DNA of 64,000 nucleotides, from contig NZ_VNJI01000008.1 of assembly GCF_007786445.1 (NCBI RefSeq), positions 1 through 64,000 of the forward strand, read 5' to 3'. The translations under genes were made by a program, and so were the position numbers. Under the pieces are notes generated by a model. The model worked only from the letters and a program-made list of their open reading frames with translations. It searched no databases and had not been told where the DNA came from. The stretch's first letter is position 1. Every line of letters begins with the position of its first letter. This stretch comes from Paenibacillus cremeus (GTDB taxonomy: Bacteria; Bacillota; Bacilli; Paenibacillales; NBRC-103111). This document shows positions 23,883-32,005 of the stretch, one piece after another.

Positions 23883-24824
23883 ATGAAGCTAAGCGTGATG
23901 GACCTGGTCCCGGTGTTCCCGGGGACGGAGCCTGCGCAAGCGCTGGAGCAGGCGCTGCTGCTGGCCCAGACCGCAGAGCGCTGCGGCTATGGCCGCTATT
24001 GGGTTGCCGAGCATCACGACATGCCGGGGCTGGCCTGCACGTCGCCGGAGGTGCTGCTGGCGTACATCGGCGCGCGGACGAGCCGGATTCGGCTGGGCTC
24101 GGGTGCGGTGCTGCTGCCGCATTACAAGCCGCTCAAGGTGGCCGAATCTTTCCACCTGCTCTCCTCGCTGATGCCGGGACGGATCGATCTGGGAATCGGT
24201 CGAGCACCAGGCGGCTCGGCGCATGTGACGATGGCGCTGAGTGATAATTTCCTCGACAATATCCGCCGGCTGCCGGAGGCGCTGCAGGCGCTTATGGCGC
24301 TGCTGACGGGCCAATACCGGGTGGAGGGCGAGCCCGTGACCGCCCGACCCGTGCCTCCGCAGCCGCCGGAGGTATGGATGCTCGGCACGAACCAGAAGAG
24401 TGCCGCGTATGCAGCCGAGCTTGGATGCGGCTACGTATTCGGCCAGTTCATGAGCGACCGGGATGCGGCCGAGGTGATGCAGCTGTACCGCGAGCAGTTC
24501 AGGCCCTCGCAGTTGACGCCGGAGCCGAGGGTGATGGTGGCGATCGGCGTCGTCTGCGCCGACACAGAAGAGGAGGCGCAGCGCTTGGCTGCGGAAGGCG
24601 CGGCACTGTTCGGCCAGCGGGGAAGAGCCGCCAGCCAGAGCCAGTCGGAGGCGGAGCGAGAGAAGTCTGCTGCGCCGGAGCGACTGATCGTAGGGACGGC
24701 GCAGCAGGTCAAGTCGCGCTTAGAAGCGTTGCAAGCCAGGTTCGGAGTGGACGAGTTTCTGATCGTCACTCATGTTCCGAATTATGCGCAGCGGCTGCGT
24801 TCCTATGAGCTTCTGCTTACCTAA
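23883..24824 (+). CDS. Luciferase-like (LLM class) flavin-dependent oxidoreductase
   Basis: The 313-residue protein starts at ATG 23883 behind GGAGGAGA. It opens MKLSVMDLVPVFPG and has the bacterial luciferase-like TIM-barrel pattern: RYWVAEHHDMPGLACTSPEV, then IRLGSGAVLLPHYKPLKVAE, GRIDLGIGRAPGGS, and PEVWMLGTNQKSA. The WVAEHH motif is typical of group 1 LLM proteins that use FMN. The gene is markedly GC-rich compared with the upstream region. It overlaps the convergent thpR stop by 4 bases. The substrate is not predictable. Confidence 0.92.
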   Translation: MKLSVMDLVPVFPGTEPAQALEQALLLAQTAERCGYGRYWVAEHHDMPGLACTSPEVLLAYIGARTSRIRLGSGAVLLPHYKPLKVAESFHLLSSLMPGRIDLGIGRAPGGSAHVTMALSDNFLDNIRRLPEALQALMALLTGQYRVEGEPVTARPVPPQPPEVWMLGTNQKSAAYAAELGCGYVFGQFMSDRDAAEVMQLYREQFRPSQLTPEPRVMVAIGVVCADTEEEAQRLAAEGAALFGQRGRAASQSQSEAEREKSAAPERLIVGTAQQVKSRLEALQARFGVDEFLIVTHVPNYAQRLRSYELLLT

Positions 24825-25420
24825 GAATCCAAAGCGTAAGCAGCCACCGCCTCATACATCGGCGTCCGGCCCAGATGGCTTCGGTACAGCACGACTTGGT
24901 CCGCGCTCCACGTCAGCGGCTGCGGCAGCTCGAGCTGCCGCAGCTTCTCCCGCGGAAAATCGTCGCCGTTGCCGTTGCCATCGCTGGCGGTGTTCGCCGC
25001 CGAATATCGTCGAGCCAGCGTCAGGTGCGGACGATAAGCCCGCGCTTCCGGCTCGAAGCCTAGCGGCGCCATCGCCGCTTCCACGCGGGCTTGCAGCTCG
25101 CTCAGCACCCGCATCTCCCCGTGAATGCCCGCCCAAAGCACGCTCGGTTCGGATGGCTTGCCGAAGGTGCCCAGCCCCCGCAGAGACAGCTCGAAAGACG
25201 GCCGCTCTTCTGCCTCCGCCACCTGCTTCAACGCCACTTTTACCTGCTCCATCGTCTGCTCACTTGCAGCCCCCAGAAATTTAATGGTGATGTGCAAATC
25301 GTCCGGATGCACCCACTTCTGGAACGGGAGCTCCTGCTTCAGCTCCCTCATGAAATCGGCCATCGGGTCGCGCACGGTTCCCGGCAGCGGTACGGCAATA
25401 AACAGCCGCAGATCGGACAT
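24821..25420 (-). CDS. thpR: RNA 2',3'-cyclic phosphodiesterase
   Basis: The 199-residue 2H phosphoesterase has both HxT(x) motifs: HITIKFLG near residue 43 and HLTLARRY near residue 131. It begins LRLFIAVPLPGTVRD, the typical ThpR opening. It opens 2',3'-cyclic phosphates of RNA to 2'-phosphates. An insertion rich in Asn and Gly (DGNGNGDD) follows the second motif. It is convergent with the LLM oxidoreductase and GC-rich like it. Confidence 0.92.
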   Translation of the reverse strand: MSDLRLFIAVPLPGTVRDPMADFMRELKQELPFQKWVHPDDLHITIKFLGAASEQTMEQVKVALKQVAEAEERPSFELSLRGLGTFGKPSEPSVLWAGIHGEMRVLSELQARVEAAMAPLGFEPEARAYRPHLTLARRYSAANTASDGNGNGDDFPREKLRQLELPQPLTWSADQVVLYRSHLGRTPMYEAVAAYALDS

Positions 25421-25542
25421 TGGAAGTCACCTCGTGAAATTTGTATCAATCCCATGAATCTTGTCGATAAATACTTGCTACGGTTAGCCAACCTTTGCTA
25501 TCATAGCCATATCATATGAAAAGCAAAGGTGTGAATCGGTAA

Positions 25543-26631
25543 ATGTCAAAGCGCGCATACAATTTCAACGCGGGGCCGGCTGCCCTGCCGCTGGAAGTGC
25601 TGGAGAAGGCACAGAAGGAATTCGTAGAATACCAGGGCATCGGGATGTCCATTATGGAAATTTCCCACCGCAGTTCCCAGTACGAGCAGTTGAATGACGA
25701 AACGCAAAGCTTGCTCAAGGAACTCTTTGCGATCCCGGATGGCTACAAGATCATGTTCCTCCAAGGCGGAGCAAGCACTCAATTTGCCATGATTCCAATG
25801 AATTTGCTGAAGCCAGGGAAGGTAGCGCGTTTCGTGCATACCGGCTCGTGGGCTGAGAAGGCGATCAAAGAAGCGCAGCTGTTCGGCGAAACGGCAGTCG
25901 CAGCTAGCTCCGAGGCAGACAAATTCAATCGCATTCCGGATGTCAGCAATCTGCAGCTGGATGCCAACACCGCTTACCTGCACGTCACATCGAACGAAAC
26001 GATCGAAGGCTCGCAGTATCAACAGTATCCGGACACGGGCAGCATTCCGCTCATCGGCGATATGTCCAGCGACATTTTGTCCCGCCCTGTAGATGTTTCC
26101 AAGTTCGCCATGATTTATGCGGGCGCACAGAAGAACCTGGGACCGTCCGGCGTGACCGTCGTCATTATGCGTGAGGATCTGCTGAACGATCTTCCGAAGA
26201 ACATCTCAACCATGCTTCGCTATGAGATTCAAGCCAAGAACAACTCGCTATATAACACACCGCCGGTGTATTCCGTGTACATGGTCAACCTGGTGCTGAA
26301 GTGGATCAAGGAGAACGGCGGATTGGCCGCTATGGAGAAGCGCAACCGCGAGAAGACTGATCTGATCTACCAAGCGATCGATAACAGCAACGGCTTCTAC
26401 CGCGGCGTAGTCGATCCAGGCAGCCGCTCCATCATGAACATCACATTCCGCCTTCAGGATGAAGAGCTGGAGAAGAAGTTCGTGAAGGAATCCGAGCAAG
26501 CTGGATTCGTCGGACTGAAAGGACACCGCAGTGTAGGCGGACTTCGCGCCTCCACGTACAATGCCGTTCCTTACGAAGCCTGCAAGGCGCTGGCTGATTT
26601 CATGGCTGACTTCCAGAAGCGCAACAGCTAA
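25543..26631 (+). CDS. serC: Phosphoserine aminotransferase
   Basis: The 362-residue class V aminotransferase starts MSKRAYNFNAGPAALPLEVL and has the PLP lysine in YAGAQKNLGPSGVT. Other marks are SIMEISHRSSQY, FLQGGASTQFAMIPMNLL, the HVTSNETIEGSQYQ loop and the C-terminal GHRSVGGLRASTYNA. The length is that of the family. It converts 3-phosphohydroxypyruvate and glutamate to phosphoserine in serine synthesis. It is monocistronic and ends at a strong terminator. Confidence 0.97.
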   Translation: MSKRAYNFNAGPAALPLEVLEKAQKEFVEYQGIGMSIMEISHRSSQYEQLNDETQSLLKELFAIPDGYKIMFLQGGASTQFAMIPMNLLKPGKVARFVHTGSWAEKAIKEAQLFGETAVAASSEADKFNRIPDVSNLQLDANTAYLHVTSNETIEGSQYQQYPDTGSIPLIGDMSSDILSRPVDVSKFAMIYAGAQKNLGPSGVTVVIMREDLLNDLPKNISTMLRYEIQAKNNSLYNTPPVYSVYMVNLVLKWIKENGGLAAMEKRNREKTDLIYQAIDNSNGFYRGVVDPGSRSIMNITFRLQDEELEKKFVKESEQAGFVGLKGHRSVGGLRASTYNAVPYEACKALADFMADFQKRNS

Positions 26632-26644
26632 AATGAGCATAGCG

Positions 26645-26685
26645 AAAAGCCCTAATCTCAGCTGAACTGAGCATTAGGGCTTTTT
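26645..26685 (+). terminator. Intrinsic terminator of serC
   Basis: AAAAGCCCTAATCTCAG pairs with CTGAGCATTAGGGCTTTTT around CTGAA. It is a long GC-containing stem with a T-run 14 bases after the stop. Confidence 0.9.
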
Positions 26686-26720
26686 GTTCGATGGGAATCA
26701 GCGAAAGCCTAAATCTAAAC

Positions 26721-27440
26721 CTAGTAAGCTACCGATTCCTTCGCCGCAGCTTCCGTCAGCTTGTAACCGACGTTGCGAATCGTTACAATATATTCGGGGC
26801 TGCGCGCGATCACCTCGATTTTGTCCCGCAGATGACTGATGTGAACATCGACGATCCGGGTATCGCCTAAGAAATGATAGTCCCATACCCCATGCAGCAG
26901 CTGCTGGCGGCTGAGGACTTTGCCACGATGCTTGCACAGGAACAGTAGAAGCTCGTACTCCTTCGGGGTGAGCTCAATCAATTCGCCTCGAACGGTGACT
27001 TCGCGCTGATCGGGCTTCACGACGATTTGACCGATCGTAATCGGTGCGGACTCCTCGGCCGAAGGCAGCGTCTGGATGCGGCGGAGAATCGCTTGAATCC
27101 GGGATATCAGCTCCTGAGGGCTGAACGGCTTGGTCATGTAGTCGTCGGCGCCGTTATCGAGTCCGGCAATTTTATCGGATAAATCCTGCATCGCTGTTAG
27201 CATAATGATCGGAACCAGATTGTTCTGTCCTCTCAGCTTGCGGCATACTTGAAGGCCGTCCATTTTCGGAAGCATCAGGTCCAGCACTATGACATCGGGG
27301 CGGAAATGCTGGATCGCCTGAAATACCGCTTCACCGTCATAGACGCAATGCACCTCGAAGCCAACCAGCTTCAGGTTGAATTCAATGAGCATCGAAATGG
27401 AAGGCTCGTCATCAACGACGAGAATCTTCTTCTTCATCAT
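26721..27440 (-). CDS. OmpR/PhoB-family response regulator, without an adjacent kinase
   Basis: The 239-residue protein has a receiver domain (KILVVDDEPSIS acidic pocket, phospho-acceptor Asp in IVLDLMLPKMDG, Thr in IIMLTAMQD, Lys in DDYMTKPFS) and a C-terminal winged helix (ELTPKEYELLLFLCKHRGKV, then VDVHISHLRDKIE and GYKL). All phosphorylation residues are present. It resembles PhoP/WalR-type regulators, but no histidine kinase gene is adjacent, so it is an orphan here. It is divergent from trmL. Confidence 0.93.
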   Translation of the reverse strand: MMKKKILVVDDEPSISMLIEFNLKLVGFEVHCVYDGEAVFQAIQHFRPDVIVLDLMLPKMDGLQVCRKLRGQNNLVPIIMLTAMQDLSDKIAGLDNGADDYMTKPFSPQELISRIQAILRRIQTLPSAEESAPITIGQIVVKPDQREVTVRGELIELTPKEYELLLFLCKHRGKVLSRQQLLHGVWDYHFLGDTRIVDVHISHLRDKIEVIARSPEYIVTIRNVGYKLTEAAAKESVAY

Positions 27441-27591
27441 GCGATCAGTCTCCTTCGCTTCATCATGGTTTGATTATAGCGAGAGACTATCATCCGTAGA
27501 TAAAGAAAAGGTTAACGGAATGTTAAATTTCTTATCCATTTCGCTAACATGGGAACCAAAATATAGCAGAACAGAAGGGAAGCATCTCATC

Positions 27592-28056
27592 ATGGCATTT
27601 CATATCGTATTAGTAGAGCCGGAAATCCCGGCCAATACGGGCAATATCTCAAGAACCTGCGCGGCGACCGGCACTTGGCTGCATCTCGTTCGGCCGCTTG
27701 GCTTCGATACTGACGACAGGACGCTGAAGCGGGCAGGGCTAGACTATTGGCATGCCGTCAAGCTGGAGTACCACGATTCCTTCCAAGAGGTGAAGGATAA
27801 ATATAAGGAAGGCCGCTTCTTTTTCGCCACGACGAAAGCGGACAAGCTGTACACCGACTATACGTTCCAGGATGGAGATTTCCTCGTCTTCGGCAAAGAA
27901 ACCAAGGGCTTGGCGCCGGAAATCTTGGCGGAGCACCCGGATTCGCTGATGCGCATGCCGATGACCGATGCGGTCCGCTCCTTGAATTTATCCAATTCAG
28001 CCGCGATTGTGCTGTTTGAAGCTTTGCGGCAAACCGGGTTCCAAGGCCTAAGATAA
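27592..28056 (+). CDS. trmL: tRNA (cytidine(34)-2'-O)-methyltransferase
   Basis: The 154-residue SPOUT methyltransferase starts MAFHIVLVEPEIPANTGNIS, the TrmL hallmark with the Asn of motif 1. It then shows LHLVRPLGFDTDDRTLKRAG, LVFGKETKGLAPEIL and IPM-type MRMPMTDAVRSLNLSNSAAI. These form the SAM-binding trefoil knot. It methylates the wobble ribose of leucine tRNAs. ATG 27592 follows AAGGGA; the open frame extends upstream without family similarity. Confidence 0.95.
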   Translation: MAFHIVLVEPEIPANTGNISRTCAATGTWLHLVRPLGFDTDDRTLKRAGLDYWHAVKLEYHDSFQEVKDKYKEGRFFFATTKADKLYTDYTFQDGDFLVFGKETKGLAPEILAEHPDSLMRMPMTDAVRSLNLSNSAAIVLFEALRQTGFQGLR

Positions 28057-28134
28057 TTTGACAACTAAACTAACGGCTTTGGGAAGGAATTTTCACATAC
28101 GTGCCGAATTATATAGAGTGCAGGAGGCAATTGT

Positions 28135-28155
28135 GTGAAAAGCGAGGTGAGTTGA
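28135..28155 (+). CDS. Possible six-codon upstream ORF
   Basis: GTG AAA AGC GAG GTG AGT TGA follows AGGAGG and ends one base before the ATG of the AbrB-like gene, whose own ribosome site (GAGGTGAG) lies inside it. It may couple or tune translation. It is too short for statistical support. Confidence 0.3.
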   Translation: MKSEVS

Positions 28156-28156
28156 G

Positions 28157-28408
28157 ATGAAGCCGGCAGGCGTCGTGAGAAAAGTGGATCAGCTAGGGAG
28201 AATTGTATTGCCGAAATCGCTCCGCAAACGGTACCAGATGAATGAAGGGGATCCGGTTGAAATTTTGGTCAGCGGTGATCATATCATTTTAGAGAGATAC
28301 CGTCCGCGCTGCGTATTTTGCAGCTCGATGGAAGAGGTCAAGGAATTCCGAGAGCGTCACATTTGCAATCAGTGCTTAATTGAAATGGCTGAGATTAAGG
28401 AATCATAG
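28157..28408 (+). CDS. AbrB/SpoVT-family transition regulator with zinc-ribbon-like tail
   Basis: The 83-residue protein has the swapped-hairpin AbrB fold: GVVRKVDQLGRIVLPKSLRK, then DPVEILVSGDHIILERY. Two CxxC pairs follow (CVFCSS and CNQC, about 20 residues apart), probably binding zinc. It lacks the long C-terminal domain of SpoVT. Members are DNA-binding regulators of stationary-phase and sporulation genes. The start ATG is behind GAGGTGAG. Confidence 0.9.
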   Translation: MKPAGVVRKVDQLGRIVLPKSLRKRYQMNEGDPVEILVSGDHIILERYRPRCVFCSSMEEVKEFRERHICNQCLIEMAEIKES

Positions 28409-28428
28409 ATAAGATTTAGAATAAAAAA

Positions 28429-28473
28429 AATCACGAGCCCCGAGTGCTTCAGACGGGCGTCGTGATATTTTTT
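28429..28473. terminator. Bidirectional terminator between abrB-like and hydrolase-like genes
   Basis: ATCACGA pairs with TCGTGAT, with an imperfect inner GCCC/GGGC stem. A run of seven or more A on the left and eight T on the right flank it. It serves both convergent genes and overlaps the end of the minus-strand gene. Confidence 0.85.
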
Positions 28474-30014
28474 TTCTTCCGCTTCCATTTGGCGAGCTCT
28501 TTCTTGTTGTCCGTCTGCTCATAAATGGCAATGATTCGGTCCATTAATCCCTCATCCTGAGGGAAATACACCAAGCAGCTGCTTAGGAACGTGACCGCTT
28601 CGTCCATTTTGCCCAACCGACAGCAATAATTGGCGCACCATATGGCCAAATGCTCCCATAAGGACGCAATTTCGTCATGCACACTTAAGGCAAAGGGATC
28701 GAAGAATCCCGATAGCATGCTAGAAGAGACTTTATGTAACATATATTTACATAAATTATATCGGATAGGCTCATAAGCTTCCGCTTCCGCCTGCCGCAGC
28801 TCCTTCAGAAAATCATGAACATCCGAATCCACAAATAAATTTAAACGGATGACATCCCGATCGAGAATTACACAGGGGCTGTCCGACCCGGCACCCTCTA
28901 GCAGCTTCAGGAAATGGCTCAAGTACACTCTCAGATTGGTCAAGGCAACCTTGGTTTCCACTTCAGGGAAGAGCGCGTCACACAAGTCTTCTCTTAATGT
29001 TACCGGATGGAAGGATAAGTAGAGCAAAATATTTTTCGCGTAGCGCTTATTCCACCCCTCATTAAGGACCCGCCCGTTAACGGCTACCTCGAACCCGTCC
29101 AAGCATCGAATAGTCAGATTAGGGCCTCTGAAGAGCATTTTATACCCTGCTTGTAATACTTTTCGGATCGATTCATTGATCTCCGCAGTGTACGGGCTAT
29201 CGCTCCAGCCGGTGGACTGCTCGGTTCTTAGGATAAAGGCGTGGATCCGTTCGCTGGTAGAGGACGGTTGGTCCAGAAACATCATATTGGATGCGTCCGG
29301 CAGAATAAATAGTGAAGCTTGCTTCAAGAGTGAACAGGATAAGGCGTTAATCGCCGGGGTGTAGAACGGGTCAAGCTCACCGGATAGGACCAAGGCAGGT
29401 CGATGGATCAGCTGCAATTCTTCAACGGGCCTCGTCTGAATGCTCAATTGAATAAATTCAAGATACTTTTCCTTGGATAAACGCTCGTAGGCGTGTACGA
29501 TCTGTTCTGCAATTTCGGCCTCGGCATTTCTAGCCGTAACCCACTGAAGCAAGTATTCGCCAAGCGGCTTAAGGGTGGGGGCTTCCAGCAACGATTTGCG
29601 AACCTCCAGATCCTTCTGGTGCGTCTTGCTGGGCAAATAAATCGGTGGCGCGAAGAAGATAAGGCAGTCAACATACGCTTCATATTCGAGAACAAATTTG
29701 GCAGCAATGTTAGCCCCGACGCCATGTCCGGCAAGGATCACCGAAGTGAGCTGCAAGTGCTCGAGAAGCTCAAGCAGATCGTGGCACAGCAGCTCCCAAG
29801 AAATACTGCTGGAGCTGTCGCCGCTTTGCCCATGGTCTCTGAGATCGTAGATTAGCAAGTTATAATTTATACTGAGTCCAGGTACCAAGGGGTGAAAAAA
29901 CGAGCTGTTCAAGCCCGCCCCATGGATGAACACGATGGTTTTGGCATTTGGAACAGCTGCGTGGTGGTATTCATAATAGAGCTGGACTTGATCATCGGTT
30001 TGGAAATAATTCAT
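28449..30014 (-). CDS. Alpha/beta-hydrolase-like domain (catalytically dead) fused to a BTAD-type transcription factor
   Basis: Residues 1-265 form an alpha/beta-hydrolase fold: TIVFIHGAGLNSSFFHPLVP, then NLLIYDLRDHGQSGDSSSS, VILAGHGVGANIAAKFV, and ALVLSGELDPFYTP. The nucleophile elbow reads GHGVG, so the catalytic Ser (residue 98) is Gly. At the usual catalytic His the sequence is PDASNMMFLDQP, with Asn at about residue 243. Only the acid is left. Residues 300-521 carry an OmpR-like winged helix (NKRYAKNILLYLSFHPVTLR, then EVETKVALTNLRVYLSHFLK) and a TPR-like BTAD region, as in SARP/AfsR regulators. I infer a ligand-sensing regulator. ATG 30014 follows GGAGAGAG. Confidence 0.85.
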   Translation of the reverse strand: MNYFQTDDQVQLYYEYHHAAVPNAKTIVFIHGAGLNSSFFHPLVPGLSINYNLLIYDLRDHGQSGDSSSSISWELLCHDLLELLEHLQLTSVILAGHGVGANIAAKFVLEYEAYVDCLIFFAPPIYLPSKTHQKDLEVRKSLLEAPTLKPLGEYLLQWVTARNAEAEIAEQIVHAYERLSKEKYLEFIQLSIQTRPVEELQLIHRPALVLSGELDPFYTPAINALSCSLLKQASLFILPDASNMMFLDQPSSTSERIHAFILRTEQSTGWSDSPYTAEINESIRKVLQAGYKMLFRGPNLTIRCLDGFEVAVNGRVLNEGWNKRYAKNILLYLSFHPVTLREDLCDALFPEVETKVALTNLRVYLSHFLKLLEGAGSDSPCVILDRDVIRLNLFVDSDVHDFLKELRQAEAEAYEPIRYNLCKYMLHKVSSSMLSGFFDPFALSVHDEIASLWEHLAIWCANYCCRLGKMDEAVTFLSSCLVYFPQDEGLMDRIIAIYEQTDNKKELAKWKRKKKNITTPV

Positions 30015-30225
30015 TATGTGACTCTCTCCGAACAAAATTTTGGTCAAGGAATTGTCCGCCGCGTTTTCCAGTGGTCGGATATGCTCCTAGTTCTTAAGTA
30101 CTGCTTGTTTATAGTATTATACCAAACCGTCGATCGCATGAATATGAAAAAAAGCGCTCATTTTTCAACAAATTTCAGTGAAACCATGTCGTTATTGCTC
30201 AATTCAGTGTACTTTTCAGGAAATA

Positions 30226-30262
30226 AAAAAGTACCAGCTTGTGAACTCAAGCTGATACCTTC
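30226..30262 (-). terminator. Intrinsic terminator for the small membrane protein
   Basis: On the minus strand GTATCAGCTTG pairs with CAAGCTGGTAC around AGTTCA and is followed by a T-run. It lies 15 bases after the stop of the 32-residue gene. Confidence 0.85.
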
Positions 30263-30272
30263 TTCGAGGCTA

Positions 30273-30371
30273 TTACAGACCTTTGGTCTTGTCATCATTG
30301 TAGGAAGCTGTTAGCATCGCGGTAATAAACAGCAACAACACCGTGATCATAATCCAAAACGTGGCTGACAT
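30273..30371 (-). CDS. 32-residue single-span membrane protein
   Basis: MSATFWIMITVLLLFITAML, then TASYNDDKTKGL, follows a strong GGAGGTGGAG. It is one hydrophobic helix with a short charged tail, typical of small regulatory or accessory membrane peptides. It has its own terminator, which supports a real gene. The partner is unknown; the NAGPA-domain gene lies just upstream on the same strand. Confidence 0.75.
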   Translation of the reverse strand: MSATFWIMITVLLLFITAMLTASYNDDKTKGL

Positions 30372-30468
30372 GTCGCTCCACCTCCATCTAAGAGTATATT
30401 ATAACCAACTGGGCGCGAAAAGAAAACGGGAGGAAATGTGAACATTTTGAGATTATTCGTATCGCTGC

Positions 30469-31554
30469 CTATTTAAAAAACAAGAAATGCGTGGCCAGCG
30501 GGCGCATGTGTCCATCGGACGGGTGGTTAATGACCTGGCCGTCAAAAACCAAGGTAGTCGAGCCGCCGCCGTCCAAATTGTAAGCATCCCGGACGCCCAG
30601 TGCCGTCAACTTGTCCTGAAGCTCGGGCAGCGAAGCACCGGAATTGCCGTTCTCGTCGTAGCCGTCCGTAACTAAGAACAGCAGCTGATCGTTCTTGAAA
30701 TTGCCTACGACCGTTCTCGGCGCCCTGGCAGGGGAGTTGAGCCAAACGGAAGGGATGGACTGCTTCTTCCCATTCTGCAGCAGGATCGGCACGAACGAGG
30801 AGCCAAACGATGGCTTCAGCTTATCCAGATCCTCCTGCCGCGCGAACTTGCCGCCAATCAGCTTCAGGTCTGTGCTGATGCCGATGAACGCCAAGTCTTC
30901 GAAGCTCGGCTCGAACCCGTATACATATTTGCCCCCGATCATCGTGGTGCTGAGCGGGTATCGTTTGCCGGTCTTCGTATCGTCCGCGAAGCCGCCGGCA
31001 TTGACGCCGGCCACGGCGCCGTAGCGTCGGACCGCTTCCAGCGTCGTTTCGCTGCTCCCCAGCTTATCTTTCCCCAGAACCATCTTCATCCCTTTATCGG
31101 ATTTCAGATCGATCTTCAACGCAAAGCCCTTGTATCGGGAATCATTGAACGTGTACAGCTTGAGGTCGATATTGCCGCTCGAGGCGGTACGGGTCAAGTT
31201 CCCGCCGAGCTTGGCGCCCACCCTGGAGTCGAAGATGGCCGTCGGCCGCTTCGTGGCCGCATCGACCGTCTGAGACATGCCCGCGACCTCGGTCGCGCTT
31301 TTGGCGTACAGCTCGAAATATTTTTCAATCGTGGTGCGGGTTTGCCCGGCGTCGTCCTTCATCTTGTCCAGCTTCGTCAATGCCTTCTGCAGATCATCCT
31401 GCATCGAGAACATGGCTGGCATGGACATGCCTTGCTTCGGGAGCTCCACGGAAATTTGGGTCGAAAGAAGATAAATCATCAGTCCGATAAAAGGTGCACA
31501 AGCAAGCAGCATCGTTCGATTAATTAATTTAATCGGATTCGTTCTCGTTTCCAT
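30469..31554 (-). CDS. NAGPA-domain (phosphodiester glycosidase-like) exopolysaccharide protein
   Basis: The 361-residue protein has an N-terminal membrane anchor (INRTMLLACAPFIGLMIYLL) and a linker. The C-terminal domain matches the NAGPA/phosphodiester glycosidase family: VAGVNAGGFADD, then PRTVVGNFKNDQLLFLVTDG, DAYNLDGGGSTTLVFDGQVI and MRPLATHFLFF. The GVNAGGF and NLDGGGST motifs are the active-site strands. Such proteins act on sugar phosphodiesters in wall or exopolysaccharide. ATG 31554 lies behind GGAGGC. The upstream gene stops 17 bases before. Confidence 0.88.
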   Translation of the reverse strand: METRTNPIKLINRTMLLACAPFIGLMIYLLSTQISVELPKQGMSMPAMFSMQDDLQKALTKLDKMKDDAGQTRTTIEKYFELYAKSATEVAGMSQTVDAATKRPTAIFDSRVGAKLGGNLTRTASSGNIDLKLYTFNDSRYKGFALKIDLKSDKGMKMVLGKDKLGSSETTLEAVRRYGAVAGVNAGGFADDTKTGKRYPLSTTMIGGKYVYGFEPSFEDLAFIGISTDLKLIGGKFARQEDLDKLKPSFGSSFVPILLQNGKKQSIPSVWLNSPARAPRTVVGNFKNDQLLFLVTDGYDENGNSGASLPELQDKLTALGVRDAYNLDGGGSTTLVFDGQVINHPSDGHMRPLATHFLFFK

Positions 31555-31570
31555 TAGGTCACGGCCTCCG

Positions 31571-32005
31571 TCATTGCAACGCATCCAAGCTTTTCTTCAG
31601 GTCATCAAGCTTCTTCTTCATATCGGCCAGCTGCGTGTACAGCTGATTGCTGTTGTCGGTCTTGCTGTTGGCACTGTCCTTTGTGAAGGCGAGCAGCTCG
31701 TTAACCGAATCGATCTTGGTCTGCATTCTGGCCATGTCGGAGGTGAGGCTATCTTTCAGCTGAGCCACCTGCTTCTGGTAATCATCGGCGATCTCCGCCA
31801 GCTGAGCTTCCGTCTGCTTGGAAATTTCGCTGGCAATCTGCTGCTTCAGGAGATCGGTATACCATTTGGCGCCAAAGACGCCTCCTGCAATCAGCAGCGC
31901 CCATAAGAAAAATAACAGCACATAAATACGAGCGCTTTTCTTCGTCTTTGGTCGGGTCGTGCGTACGGCCGGCGGTTGTGCCGCCGGTTCAATCGGGGTA
32001 TTCAA
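31571..32005 (-). CDS. Membrane-anchored coiled-coil protein
   Basis: The 144-residue protein has a Pro-rich cytoplasmic start (MNTPIEPAAQPPAVRTTRPK), one membrane helix (YVLLFFLWALLIAGGVFG) and an extracytoplasmic coiled coil of about 100 residues ending LDDLKKSLDALQ. It lies between the response regulator and the NAGPA-domain protein, overlapping the former's 3' end by 4 bases. It is probably a partner or spacer for the NAGPA enzyme at the membrane surface. No family is recognised. Confidence 0.75.
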   Translation of the reverse strand: MNTPIEPAAQPPAVRTTRPKTKKSARIYVLLFFLWALLIAGGVFGAKWYTDLLKQQIASEISKQTEAQLAEIADDYQKQVAQLKDSLTSDMARMQTKIDSVNELLAFTKDSANSKTDNSNQLYTQLADMKKKLDDLKKSLDALQ

